Assembly: GCA_937973555.1 (NCBI GenBank)
Contig: CALJKL010000096.1
Span: 1 to 64,000, forward strand
Direction of reading: 5' to 3'
Origin: an uncultured Flavobacteriales bacterium
Lineage (GTDB): Bacteria > Bacteroidota > Bacteroidia > Flavobacteriales > Weeksellaceae
Length of the DNA stretch: 64,000 nucleotides
Shown: in pieces, positions 17,657 through 26,039 of the stretch
How positions within the stretch are numbered: position 1 is the stretch's first letter
How the letters are laid out: each line of letters opens with the position of its first letter
Program-made: the position numbers and the translations under genes
Notes under the pieces: generated by a model
The model's database searches: none
The model's input: only the letters and a program-made list of their open reading frames with translations
Told to the model about the DNA's origin: nothing

Positions 17657-18145
17657 TTAAAGTTTTCTTTCAAACGTCTGAAAACAAAAATCAAATTGGT
17701 TTTTTTCATCTTTTTCATGACAAACCTCATCTGTCTTTTGCCATATTTTTTCTGACATTTCTGGGAAATAAGTATCTGCATCCAATGCTGCATCTACCAA
17801 AGTTACTTCTATTCTATCGGTAAGATCCATGGTTTGTTCATAGATATTTCCACCACCTATGATAAAGACATTTTCATCAATTTTTTGGGCAAATTTTAGG
17901 GCTTCTTTGATGCTACCTACAATCAGAATTCCTTCTTCAAACCAATCTTTTTTTCTACTGATAACGATATTGGTTCTGTTGGGAAGTGGCTTCCCTATGC
18001 TTTCATAGGTTTTTCTTCCCATAATGATAGGATGCCCGCTGGTAATGTCTTTAAAATGTTTCAAATCTTTCGGGAGATGCCACAGCAATTGGTTGTCTTT
18101 ACCAATTTCCCTGTTTTTTCCCATTGCAACAACTATTGTAACCAT
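17657..18145 (-). CDS. folA: Dihydrofolate reductase
   Basis: A 162-residue enzyme of normal length. It reduces dihydrofolate to tetrahydrofolate with NADPH. Motifs seen are the N-terminal VVAMGKNREIGKDNQLLWHLP (Met20-type loop, substrate-binding W-x-L-P), the IIMGRKTYESIGKPLPNR cofactor block, FIIGGGNIY, and a DADTYFPE segment. Its start is preceded by a -7 box at normal distance on the minus strand. Confidence 0.96.
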   Translation of the reverse strand: MVTIVVAMGKNREIGKDNQLLWHLPKDLKHFKDITSGHPIIMGRKTYESIGKPLPNRTNIVISRKKDWFEEGILIVGSIKEALKFAQKIDENVFIIGGGNIYEQTMDLTDRIEVTLVDAALDADTYFPEMSEKIWQKTDEVCHEKDEKNQFDFCFQTFERKL

Positions 18146-18161
18146 TTCACTCTTTATGCTA

Positions 18162-18169
18162 CAAATTTA
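18162..18169 (-). promoter_or_regulatory. Flavobacterial -7 box upstream of folA
   Basis: On the minus strand this reads TAAATTTG, a TAnnTTTG match, 16 bases before the folA ATG. Confidence 0.5.
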
Positions 18170-18181
18170 GCATAATATTTG

Positions 18182-18189
18182 TATATTTG
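18182..18189 (+). promoter_or_regulatory. Flavobacterial -7 box upstream of lemA
   Basis: TATATTTG on the plus strand matches TAnnTTTG, 45 bases before the LemA ATG, and is divergent from the folA box. Confidence 0.4.
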
Positions 18190-18234
18190 ATCGAGTTTAA
18201 ATTTAATTTATTTTAATTAAAAAATATTACAGAA

Positions 18235-18843
18235 ATGAATAACAAAGGCTGTTTTGGTATCGGCACATTAGGAATAATTATTATCGTCATCGCCGGTATT
18301 TTATTTTTTTGGGGCAAAGGTGTTTACAATACATTGGTGCAAAAAGATCAGGATGTACAAAGCAAATGGTCTAACATAGAAACGGTTTATCAAAAGAGAG
18401 CAAACCTGATTCCTAATCTGGAAAACACGGTGAAGTCTTATACCAAATTCGAGCAGGAAACTTTAACCAAAGTCATTGAAGCACGCTCTAAAGCCACTTC
18501 TGTAAACATAGATCCTACTAATTTAACCGAGGCTGACATGGCAAAATTCCAAGCAGCACAAGGTGAATTATCTGGGGCCCTTAGCAGATTGATGGCAGTG
18601 GTAGAACAGTATCCTAACCTAAAGGCAGACCAACAATATATCAATTTCCAAAGAGAATATACCGCAGTAGAAAACAGCATCAGAACAGAGACCGTATATT
18701 ACAATGATGCATCAAGGGATTTTAATACCTACAGAAATTCTTTTCCTACGAATGTTTTCGCCAATTTCTTTGGAAACTTTAAAGAAAAACCATATTTTAA
18801 GGCTGATGCCGGTGCAGAAAAAGCACCTGAAGTTTTTAAGTAA
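18235..18843 (+). CDS. LemA family protein
   Basis: A 202-residue protein with one N-terminal hydrophobic helix (about residues 8-25) and a long helical LemA domain. Family motifs present are YNTLVQKDQDVQSKWSNIE, YQKRANLIPNLENTVK and the C-terminal NTYRNSFPTNVFANFFG. LemA proteins are membrane-attached with the helical bundle outside the cytoplasm, and their function is not settled. The stop overlaps the next start (TAATG), so it is coupled to two TPM-domain proteins, a frequent combination in Bacteroidota. Confidence 0.93.
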   Translation: MNNKGCFGIGTLGIIIIVIAGILFFWGKGVYNTLVQKDQDVQSKWSNIETVYQKRANLIPNLENTVKSYTKFEQETLTKVIEARSKATSVNIDPTNLTEADMAKFQAAQGELSGALSRLMAVVEQYPNLKADQQYINFQREYTAVENSIRTETVYYNDASRDFNTYRNSFPTNVFANFFGNFKEKPYFKADAGAEKAPEVFK

Positions 18844-19271
18844 TGAGCAACCCTCTCAATAATATCCAAATGGCTTCCCTGGTGGAAGCCATCAAATTAG
18901 CTGAAGAATATTCCTCCGGCGAAATACGGGTACATATTGACGGCAGCACCAAAGAAAACCATGCAAAAGTTGCTTTTGAAATTTTCAAAAATTTGGGCAT
19001 GGATAAAACCAAAGACCGAAATGCGGTGCTTTTTCATGTTGATTTCCAGCACAAATACCTTACTATTATTGGTGATAAGGGTATTCATGAGAAAGTACAA
19101 CAAAAATTTTGGGACGATTTACACGACAAAGTCACCACCTCTTTTTCCGAAGAAAAATATTTCGAAGGTCTTTACGATGCCATTTTGATTACCGGTCTTG
19201 AGCTCAAAAAATTCTTTCCTCATAATGGGGATAATCCAAACGAATTATCTGATGAGATTACCTTCTCTTAA
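18843..19271 (+). CDS. TPM domain protein (soluble)
   Basis: A 142-residue TPM-domain (TLP18.3/Psb32/MOLO-1) protein without a signal peptide or membrane helix. Seen are SSGEIRVHIDGS, the KTKDRNAVLFHVDF core and IIGDKGIHEKV with a W-D-D motif. It starts within the lemA stop codon and overlaps the next gene by 20 bp, so it is translationally coupled on both sides. The domain is linked to membrane-protein quality control in plastids (Psb32) and receptor trafficking (MOLO-1). Its bacterial role beside LemA is not established. Confidence 0.88.
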   Translation: MSNPLNNIQMASLVEAIKLAEEYSSGEIRVHIDGSTKENHAKVAFEIFKNLGMDKTKDRNAVLFHVDFQHKYLTIIGDKGIHEKVQQKFWDDLHDKVTTSFSEEKYFEGLYDAILITGLELKKFFPHNGDNPNELSDEITFS

Positions 19272-20043
19272 AATATTACTAGCAGGCATACTTTTCTGCT
19301 TTAATTTATTGGTTTCTGCTCAATATCAGATTCCCGAAAAACCTTCTGTTTTATGGCCAGTGTATGATGAAACAGGTCTTTTGTCTGAAACAGAAAAAAG
19401 CAATCTCAATGAAAAACTCATCAAATTCGAAGATTCTACTTCCGTAGAAATTGAAGTCATCATCATTCCTTCTACCAAGGGAGAAGATGTTAATTTTCTG
19501 GCCACACAATTTGGTGAAAAATGGGGTATCGGCAAGAAAGAAACCGACAATGGTGTTGTTCTTCTTATTGCCACTGAAGACCATACCATGTCCATTCAGC
19601 AGGGACGCGCGGTAGAGCAATACCTCACCGCTTCTGTTGCCGGACAAATTCTGGATTATTTGGTAACTCCATATTTCAAAAAAGGCGAATGGTATAATGG
19701 CATCAACCATGGTACTTCTGCCATTATGGATGCGGTAAAAGGCAAATTTAAACCCATTGAAAAACCATCCCAAAAAGGAGATGGATTAAGTTTTATTCAT
19801 ATTCTGATTATCTTTTTCATTCTGATTATAATTTTCTCTATTCTATCTAAAAACAATGATCGTTTCGGTGGAGATGACGGAGACGTCATCATTACCAGAA
19901 GTGGAAGAAGAATTTATCCAGGAGGATTTTTCCCATTCCCTATGGGAGGAATTTTCGGAGATAAAGGAGGCTCCGGAGGAGGTTTTGGAGGTTTTGGAGG
20001 AGGAGGCAGTTTCGGAGGAGGAGGTGCTTCTGGAGGATGGTAA
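19252..20043 (+). CDS. Exported TPM domain protein with Gly-rich tail (YgcG-like)
   Basis: A 263-residue protein with a signal peptide (about 1-24, ending LLVSAQ). A TPM domain follows (about 35-160, with VYDETGLLSETEKSNL and GKKETDNGVVLLIA), then a hydrophobic helix (about 182-200). The C-terminal tail is very rich in Gly, Phe and Ser (FGGFGGGGSFGGGGASGGW). This is the YgcG/DUF1517-type layout. I chose the ATG before RLPSLKIL; longer frames begin inside the preceding gene from a non-ATG codon. It is third in the LemA-TPM-TPM operon, which ends at a terminator. Confidence 0.9.
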   Translation: MRLPSLKILLAGILFCFNLLVSAQYQIPEKPSVLWPVYDETGLLSETEKSNLNEKLIKFEDSTSVEIEVIIIPSTKGEDVNFLATQFGEKWGIGKKETDNGVVLLIATEDHTMSIQQGRAVEQYLTASVAGQILDYLVTPYFKKGEWYNGINHGTSAIMDAVKGKFKPIEKPSQKGDGLSFIHILIIFFILIIIFSILSKNNDRFGGDDGDVIITRSGRRIYPGGFFPFPMGGIFGDKGGSGGGFGGFGGGGSFGGGGASGGW

Positions 20044-20050
20044 AAAAATA

Positions 20051-20079
20051 AAAGCAACCCTAGTATGGTTGCTTTTTGT
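20051..20079 (+). terminator. Terminator of the LemA-TPM operon
   Basis: Nine-base arms (aaagcaacc / ggttgcttt) with a 7-base loop, followed by a T-rich stretch, start 7 bases after the stop codon. Confidence 0.8.
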
Positions 20080-20098
20080 TTTTAAGAGATATGAAAAT

Positions 20099-20257
20099 TT
20101 ATTTCAGATAGACATCTCCCCCACTGTTTTTATCGATTTTCAGTTGCTCTAAATTTCCTTTTTTGAAAACCGTAATTTCACCTTTTTCAGAATTTATTTT
20201 GACGCAGGAAGTAAGTGTGGCGCCAATGATTACGGTAGAAATAATTAATGTTTTCAC
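20099..20257 (-). CDS. Small lipoprotein, function unknown
   Basis: A 52-residue frame starting at GTG gives a compact lipoprotein signal: MKTLIISTVIIGATLTSC, with Cys18 as the lipidation site. A ~34-residue mature part follows, of the form KIN...GEITVFKKGNLEQLKID. A longer frame from an upstream TTG is possible but would push the signal inward. No Shine-Dalgarno sequence is visible, which is normal for this side of the window. Not recognised as a known family; it could also be the remnant of a longer protein. Confidence 0.45.
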   Translation of the reverse strand: MKTLIISTVIIGATLTSCVKINSEKGEITVFKKGNLEQLKIDKNSGGDVYLK

Positions 20258-20413
20258 AGCATATTTAGAATTTATTTGAAGTAACAATTTAAGAATAAAT
20301 CCATTATGGAAAAACTATTTTTACGTTTTTTCCTGTTTAGAGTTTTCACTTTTAACTTTATAGTTTTAACTTAAAATTGTATCTTTCGTTCATATTTTAA
20401 CAACAGTTAAACC

Positions 20414-22552
20414 ATGAAAAACATTACCTCTATTTTGTTGATTTCCACCTTGGGATTCAACTTTGCTTGTACCTCTATGAAAAATACAGAAAATGCATCG
20501 CAGCCATTGGTAAATGCTACTTTGGCAGAAAATCCTTTTATGAAAAAGAGCCCGCTTCAATATCAGGCTCCAGAATTTGACAAAATTAAGGACGAACATT
20601 TTAAACCGGCTTTTGATTTTGGATTAAAACAAAACCTTGAAGAAATTGAAAAAATTGCCAATAATACTGAGGCTCCAACTTTTGAAAACACTGTTTTGGC
20701 CTTAGAAAAAAGTGGAGAAGTGCTGAAACGCGCACAGATTATATTTTTTAACCTTACCGGTTCTAATACTAATCCTGTCCTTCAGAAAATTGAAGAAGAA
20801 TATGCTCCTGTTTTTGCAGCCCATTCGGATAAGATCTATTTAAATTCAAAATTATTCAATAGAATAAAAGCTATAAAAACAGACAATCTGGATGCTGAAA
20901 GCAAAAGACTGATTGAAGTTTATATCGAAAAATTTGAATTAGCAGGTGCTAATCTTAGTGAGGCGCAAAAAGAGCAGATGAAAACCATCAATGCTGAACT
21001 GGCTACTTTGGGCACTCAATTCACGAATAAATTATTGGAAGCAAGAAAAAAAGGAGCATTGTTAATCAACGATGTAAAAGAATTAGAGGGACTTTCTGCC
21101 GATGAAATTGCCGCTGCCGCTACAGATGCTAAAAATGCCGGCTATGAAGGCAAGTATCTTTTGGTACTTCTTAATACAACCCAACAGCCGCTTTTACAGA
21201 ATTTAAAAAACAGAGCCACCAGAGAAAAACTTTTCAAAGCCTCTTGGTACAGGGCCGAAAAAGGCGATGATAATGATACCAGAACTATTCTAGAAAAAAT
21301 GGCAAAACTGAGAATGGACAAAGCTCATCTTATGGGCAAAACTTCATATGCAGAACTGAATCTTCTAGATCAAATGGCAAAAAAACCTGAAAAAGCAATG
21401 AATCTTTTAGCGCAATTGGCTATACCTGCTGTTACACAAGCAAGAAAAGAAGCTGTAGACATCCAAAAGTTAATTGACGAACAAAAAGGCGGGTTTGCCC
21501 TTGAACCATGGGATTGGAATTTCTATGCAGAACAGGTAAGAAAAGCGAAATATGACCTGGATGAAAATGAAATAAAGCCTTATTTTGAAGTAAGAACCGT
21601 TTTGGAAAAAGGCGTTTTCTATGCTGCCGAGAAATTTTATGGAATTACCTTCAAGGTTCGTCCGGATTTGCCAGTTTACCATCCAGATGTAGTCGCTTAT
21701 GAAGTTTTCGACAGAGATGGAAAATCTTTGGCTATTTATTACTTAGACTTCTACACCCGAAGCAATAAAAACGGAGGGGCATGGATGAGCAATTTTGTGG
21801 AGCAGTCTTTTACCACAGACACCAAACCGGTAATTGTAAATGTTTTCAATTTCCAAAAGCCCGCACCTGGCAAGCCTTCACTTATATCTTATGATGACGT
21901 TTCTACTATGTTCCATGAATTTGGGCACACCCTTCACGGTTTATTTGCCAACCAAAAATACATCACCATTTCCGGAACCAATGTCCCTAGAGATTTTGTG
22001 GAATTTCCTTCTCAAATCAATGAATTTTTTGCTCTTGAACCGGAAATCCTTAAAAACTACGCCCTTCATTATGAAACCAAACAGCCAATGCCACAGGCCT
22101 TGGTAGATAAAATCAAAAAAGCGGCTACCTTCAATCAAGGATATGCTACAACAGAATTGGTTTCTGCGGCAACCCTAGATATGGCTTGGCATTCGGTAAC
22201 GGATGAAAAGCAGTTTAAGCCTACTCTGGAATTCGAAAAAGAAGTTTTGCAGAAATACGGATTTACGCTTCCTCAGGTTCCGCCAAGATATCACACACCT
22301 TATTTTGCCCACATTTGGGGAGGCGGCTACTCTGCAGGATATTATGCATATATGTGGAGCGACATGCTGAATTCTGCCGCCTGGAATTGGATTAAAAACA
22401 ATGGGGGCATAACCCGTGAAAACGGCGACCGTTTCAGAAAATACATCCTTTCTGTAGGAAATTCTGTAGACCTCAACCAAGCCTTCAGAAATTTTACCGG
22501 AAAAGACCCGGAAATTACACCGCTGTTAAAAGATAAAGGATTTATAAAATAA
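20414..22552 (+). CDS. M3 family metallopeptidase (peptidyl-dipeptidase Dcp-like), lipoprotein
   Basis: A 712-residue zinc peptidase of the M3 (thimet oligopeptidase/Dcp) family. The N-terminus is a lipoprotein signal (LGFNFAC, lipidated Cys about 19), predicting an envelope location. The zinc-binding HEFGHTLH motif is at about residues 501-508. FYTRSNKNGGAW, the PSQINEFFALEPE block and the HIWGGGYSAGYYAYMWSD segment are typical of Dcp. Members cleave dipeptides or short peptides from the C-terminus of oligopeptides. The gene is alone between a lipoprotein gene on the other strand and a strong terminator. Confidence 0.93.
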   Translation: MKNITSILLISTLGFNFACTSMKNTENASQPLVNATLAENPFMKKSPLQYQAPEFDKIKDEHFKPAFDFGLKQNLEEIEKIANNTEAPTFENTVLALEKSGEVLKRAQIIFFNLTGSNTNPVLQKIEEEYAPVFAAHSDKIYLNSKLFNRIKAIKTDNLDAESKRLIEVYIEKFELAGANLSEAQKEQMKTINAELATLGTQFTNKLLEARKKGALLINDVKELEGLSADEIAAAATDAKNAGYEGKYLLVLLNTTQQPLLQNLKNRATREKLFKASWYRAEKGDDNDTRTILEKMAKLRMDKAHLMGKTSYAELNLLDQMAKKPEKAMNLLAQLAIPAVTQARKEAVDIQKLIDEQKGGFALEPWDWNFYAEQVRKAKYDLDENEIKPYFEVRTVLEKGVFYAAEKFYGITFKVRPDLPVYHPDVVAYEVFDRDGKSLAIYYLDFYTRSNKNGGAWMSNFVEQSFTTDTKPVIVNVFNFQKPAPGKPSLISYDDVSTMFHEFGHTLHGLFANQKYITISGTNVPRDFVEFPSQINEFFALEPEILKNYALHYETKQPMPQALVDKIKKAATFNQGYATTELVSAATLDMAWHSVTDEKQFKPTLEFEKEVLQKYGFTLPQVPPRYHTPYFAHIWGGGYSAGYYAYMWSDMLNSAAWNWIKNNGGITRENGDRFRKYILSVGNSVDLNQAFRNFTGKDPEITPLLKDKGFIK

Positions 22553-22595
22553 ATTGAATTTAAAAGTGCGAAGTTAGAAGTACAAAATAAATAGT

Positions 22596-22622
22596 ACCAC
22601 CGAAAATTTCGGTGGTTTTTTG
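22596..22622 (+). terminator. Terminator after the M3 peptidase gene
   Basis: Ten-base arms accaccgaaa and tttcggtggt are separated by one base and followed by a T-run. A near copy of this stem is found at the end of the window (63771-63794). Confidence 0.85.
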
Positions 22623-22700
22623 TTTATATACCTTTAAAAAACTATTCTTATCATATCATTTTTTTACTGTTTCAATAATTAAAATCTTTAGATTTGTGAT

Positions 22701-23150
22701 ATGAACAAGTTTCAATTCAATCTTTATCTGTTTCTGAAAATCCCTATTTCATGGATTGCCGGTGTTCGTCTAAAAATGATGAATAGCGAAACCTGCATCA
22801 CTCAAGTGAAATTGGGATGGCTCAATCAAAATCCTTTTAAATCTATGTTTTGGGCGGTGCAAGGTATGGCAGCAGAATTCACTACAGGGTTTCTTTGTGC
22901 AGAAAAAATACGAAAATCCAGAATAAAAATTTCTATGTTGGTGGTTCACAATGAAGCGAATTTCACCAAAAAAGCTATTGGGAAAATAAACTTCGTCTGC
23001 AATCAGGGAAAAGAAATAGACGCCATTCTTCAGAAAGCTATAGAAACCGGAGAAGGACAAACCATTACCCTTTATTCTGAGGGCAAAGACGAAAAAGGAG
23101 ACCTTGTTTCTAGATTTGCTTTCACTTGGAGTTTTAAGGTTAAAAACTAA
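22701..23150 (+). CDS. DUF4442 family protein (hotdog fold)
   Basis: A 149-residue protein with the DUF4442 layout: an N-terminal FLKIPISWIAGVRLKMMN segment, a VKLGWLNQNPFKSMFWAVQGMAAEF central helix, and a beta-strand-rich C-terminus ending FTWSFKVK. The family is related to hotdog-fold thioesterases such as PaaI; acyl-thioester hydrolysis is possible but unproven. The central helix carries the Asn-Pro and Gly-Met-Ala residues typical of the family. It stands alone between the M3 peptidase and the ComF-like gene. Confidence 0.72.
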   Translation: MNKFQFNLYLFLKIPISWIAGVRLKMMNSETCITQVKLGWLNQNPFKSMFWAVQGMAAEFTTGFLCAEKIRKSRIKISMLVVHNEANFTKKAIGKINFVCNQGKEIDAILQKAIETGEGQTITLYSEGKDEKGDLVSRFAFTWSFKVKN

Positions 23151-23198
23151 GGTGTTTTTGGCATTATTTTAGTTTCATCAAGAGCTAAATAATGTTCT

Positions 23199-23852
23199 AT
23201 GCTTCTGGATTTCCTTTTCCCAAATCGCTGTTTACACTGCAATCAAATTATTTCCCAAGAAGAAGCTGTTTGCGAACTTTGTTTTTCACAAATAAAATTT
23301 TTTTATCACGAATTTACTAGTGAAAATCCTTTTAAGAATAGATGTAAATTGCTTTTCCCAGTAGAAAATGCTTTTGCTTTGATGCAGTTTGAAGAAAGTG
23401 GATTAAGTCGTAAAATTATCCATCAACTCAAATACCGTTCTCAAGAAAAAGTTGGAAAAATTTTAGCACAATGGGTATTGGAGAAAGTAAATTTCTCTGA
23501 AGAAAAACCAGATCTATTGATTACCGTGCCACTGCATCAGAAAAAATTGAAGCAAAGGGGTTATAACCAATTGCATCTTTTTGCAGACACTCTTTCACAG
23601 ACATGGGAAATCCCTCATCATAAAAATATACTGAAAAGAAATACTTATCAAAAGGCACAGGCTAGCAAAGACAAAGCCCATCGAGCAGAAACAAAATATG
23701 ATTTTTCTGTCACCGAAGAAATAAATGGAAAACACATTTTATTGATAGACGACGTATTTACCACCGGAAATACGCTTAGTGCCATTGCTTGGGAAATTCT
23801 AAAAAATCCCAAAAATAAAATCAGTGTTTTGGTAATGGCTTTAGACGTTTAG
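23199..23852 (+). CDS. ComF family phosphoribosyltransferase-like protein
   Basis: A 217-residue protein. The N-terminal zinc finger has the pairs CLHC (near residue 11) and CELC (near residue 27). The C-terminal phosphoribosyltransferase domain has the PRPP-binding motif LLIDDVFTTGNTLS (about 186-199) and the family block HQKKLKQRGYNQ. In Gram-positives ComFC takes part in DNA uptake; in Gram-negatives the homologue GntX/ComF has an uncertain role, possibly in purine salvage or DNA handling. No competence genes are nearby. Confidence 0.88.
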   Translation: MLLDFLFPNRCLHCNQIISQEEAVCELCFSQIKFFYHEFTSENPFKNRCKLLFPVENAFALMQFEESGLSRKIIHQLKYRSQEKVGKILAQWVLEKVNFSEEKPDLLITVPLHQKKLKQRGYNQLHLFADTLSQTWEIPHHKNILKRNTYQKAQASKDKAHRAETKYDFSVTEEINGKHILLIDDVFTTGNTLSAIAWEILKNPKNKISVLVMALDV

Positions 23853-23870
23853 TCAATTGATAACTAAATG

Positions 23871-24521
23871 CTAGTTTTGAAGTTTTTGACCATAACTTAA
23901 ATCCCCTGCATCACCTAAACCTGGTGAAATATAGCCTTTGGAAGTAAGATTTTCATCAATGGCACCCACCCATATTTTAGCTGTAGGAAATGCTTTGGCG
24001 ATGGTTTCTACCCCTTGTCTGCTGGCAATAACCGCCACAATATGCAATTGAGAAGGCGTACCATGATTCAATAAATCTTTTAATGCTTCTATTAGAGATG
24101 CTCCCGTAGCCAACATAGGATCTGCCACAATGAGAGGTCTGCCGTCTACATTAGGGCATGTAAGATAATCTTGTTTGATGGAAAAATAATCATTGGCATC
24201 GTGCTTTCTGTAAGCTGCCACAAAACCACAATCTGCTTTATCAAAATAGTTCAAAATCCCTTGAAACAAAGGGACTCCTGCACGTAAAATAGTTGTAATA
24301 ACGGGCTGTACCGCAATTTCTTTCACTTTGATTTTATCTAGAGGCGTGGTAATTTCAATTTCTTTGAATTCTAAACTCTTGCTGATTTCAAAAGCGGCAA
24401 TTTCACCGATGCGTTCCATGCTTTTACGGAAACTATTTCTATTGACTTGTGTCTCTATATTTCTGAGTTCGTTAATCCATGAATTAACCAATGAAAAATC
24501 TTGAGATAGAACTGTTATCAT
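23871..24521 (-). CDS. upp: Uracil phosphoribosyltransferase
   Basis: A 216-residue salvage enzyme that converts uracil and PRPP to UMP. It has the family blocks TTILRAGVPLFQGILNYFD, ADCGFVAAYR, and the PRPP loop VADPMLATGASLIEAL, plus the C-terminal GAIDENLTSKGYISPGLGDAGD uracil-binding motif. It is convergent with the comF-like gene, 18 bp apart. der lies upstream in the same direction but its own terminator separates the two. Confidence 0.95.
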   Translation of the reverse strand: MITVLSQDFSLVNSWINELRNIETQVNRNSFRKSMERIGEIAAFEISKSLEFKEIEITTPLDKIKVKEIAVQPVITTILRAGVPLFQGILNYFDKADCGFVAAYRKHDANDYFSIKQDYLTCPNVDGRPLIVADPMLATGASLIEALKDLLNHGTPSQLHIVAVIASRQGVETIAKAFPTAKIWVGAIDENLTSKGYISPGLGDAGDLSYGQKLQN

Positions 24522-24563
24522 TCTGATTATTTTTGTAAAGTTCGTAAAATTATCTTATTTCAC

Positions 24564-24598
24564 AAAAAACCCTTTTGGCGTTTTGAATACCAAAAGGG
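24564..24598 (-). terminator. Terminator of der
   Basis: Nine-base arms (cccttttgg / ccaaaaggg) are followed on the minus strand by a six-base T-run, just after the der stop codon. Confidence 0.8.
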
Positions 24599-24606
24599 CT
24601 TATGAT

Positions 24607-25914
24607 TTATTTTTGTCTAAAATACACTTCAATAGGAACGCCTGTAAAATCAAATTGTTTACGCAATTGATTTTCTATAAATCTTTTGTAAGGCTCCTTC
24701 ACATACTGCGGTAAATTACAGAAAAATGCGAACTGTGGCGTGTAAGTAGGCAATTGGGTAATGTATTTTATCTTCACATATTTCCCTTTGGTTGCCGGCG
24801 GAGGAGTCTGTTCTATTATAGGCAGTAAGATTTCGTTGAGTTTAGAAGTCTTGATTCTCTTTTTACGGTTTTCATGAACCATCATCGCTGTTTCTACAGC
24901 CTTCAAAACTCTTTGTTTGGTTAATGCCGAAACAAACAAAATAGGAACGTCATTAAACAAAGCAATTTTTTCTCTGATTCTGGCTTCGAAATCCCTCATG
25001 GTATTGGTTTCTTTCTCCATCAAATCCCATTTGTTCACCAAAATCACTACGCCTTTTCTGTTTTTCTGAGCCAAAGAAAAGATGTTCATGTCCTGAGACT
25101 CCCATCCTTGAGTAGCATCTATCATTAAGATAACCACATCCGAATGTTCTATAGCACGGATAGAACGCATTACAGAGTAGAATTCTAAATCTTCTGACAC
25201 CTTAGATTTTCTTCTCATACCTGCAGTGTCTACCAAAACAAATTCATGCCCAAATTTATTATAAAGCGTTTCTATACTGTCTCTGGTAGTCCCTGCAATG
25301 TCAGTTACAATGTTTCTATTGTCATCCAAAAGTGCATTGGTAAGGGTAGATTTCCCTACGTTAGGTCTTCCTGCAATTGTAATTTTTGGCAGACCTTCAA
25401 AAGGGTCTTTGTATTCTGTAGTGGGGAAATCTGCTACCACATCATCTAGCAATTCTCCTGTTCCGGAACCCGTTGCAGATGAAAGTGTGTAATATTTTTC
25501 GATGCCCAATTGATAAAACTCAGTAGCAGCCAATTCTTCTTTGGCAGAATCTACTTTGTTTACTACCAAATAAAGTGGTTTATTCGCTTTTCTTAAAAGT
25601 TGATAGATTTCTTCGTCTGTATCGGTAAGGCCTTCTTCTACATTCACCATGAAAACAATGGAAGTGGCTTCATCTACTGCCAACTGTACCTGCTTGCGGA
25701 TTTCTTCTTCGAAAATATCTTCTGTTCCTACATCATATCCACCAGTATCAATAACAGTGAAGTCTACTCCATTCCAATCAGATTTTCCATAATGGCGGTC
25801 TCTGGTAACACCGGCTGTTGCATCTACAATGGCTTCTCTTTTTTCTAAAAGACGATTAAAAAGTGTGGATTTTCCTACGTTGGGACGCCCAACAATGGCA
25901 ACAATATTCGACAT
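24607..25914 (-). CDS. der: Ribosome-associated GTPase Der (EngA)
   Basis: A 435-residue protein with two tandem GTPase domains and a C-terminal KH-like domain, the hallmark of Der. P-loops are GRPNVGKST near residue 8 and again near residue 181; other G motifs include DTGGYD, NKVD, DTAGMRR and NKWDLM. Der is needed for 50S ribosomal subunit assembly. The C-terminal KH-like part ([24 protein letters not shown]) is intact and the length is normal. Monocistronic by its terminator. Confidence 0.97.
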   Translation of the reverse strand: MSNIVAIVGRPNVGKSTLFNRLLEKREAIVDATAGVTRDRHYGKSDWNGVDFTVIDTGGYDVGTEDIFEEEIRKQVQLAVDEATSIVFMVNVEEGLTDTDEEIYQLLRKANKPLYLVVNKVDSAKEELAATEFYQLGIEKYYTLSSATGSGTGELLDDVVADFPTTEYKDPFEGLPKITIAGRPNVGKSTLTNALLDDNRNIVTDIAGTTRDSIETLYNKFGHEFVLVDTAGMRRKSKVSEDLEFYSVMRSIRAIEHSDVVILMIDATQGWESQDMNIFSLAQKNRKGVVILVNKWDLMEKETNTMRDFEARIREKIALFNDVPILFVSALTKQRVLKAVETAMMVHENRKKRIKTSKLNEILLPIIEQTPPPATKGKYVKIKYITQLPTYTPQFAFFCNLPQYVKEPYKRFIENQLRKQFDFTGVPIEVYFRQK

Positions 25915-26039
25915 AAAAATTGTATTAATAACCCCTTATTAAAATTGGGATTAGATTATTAATAGGTATCTCCAACTTTTGGAGCCTTAAAATTTTTGCA
26001 AAGATACGAATAAACCTGTTATAAAGCGGAATGTGTATT

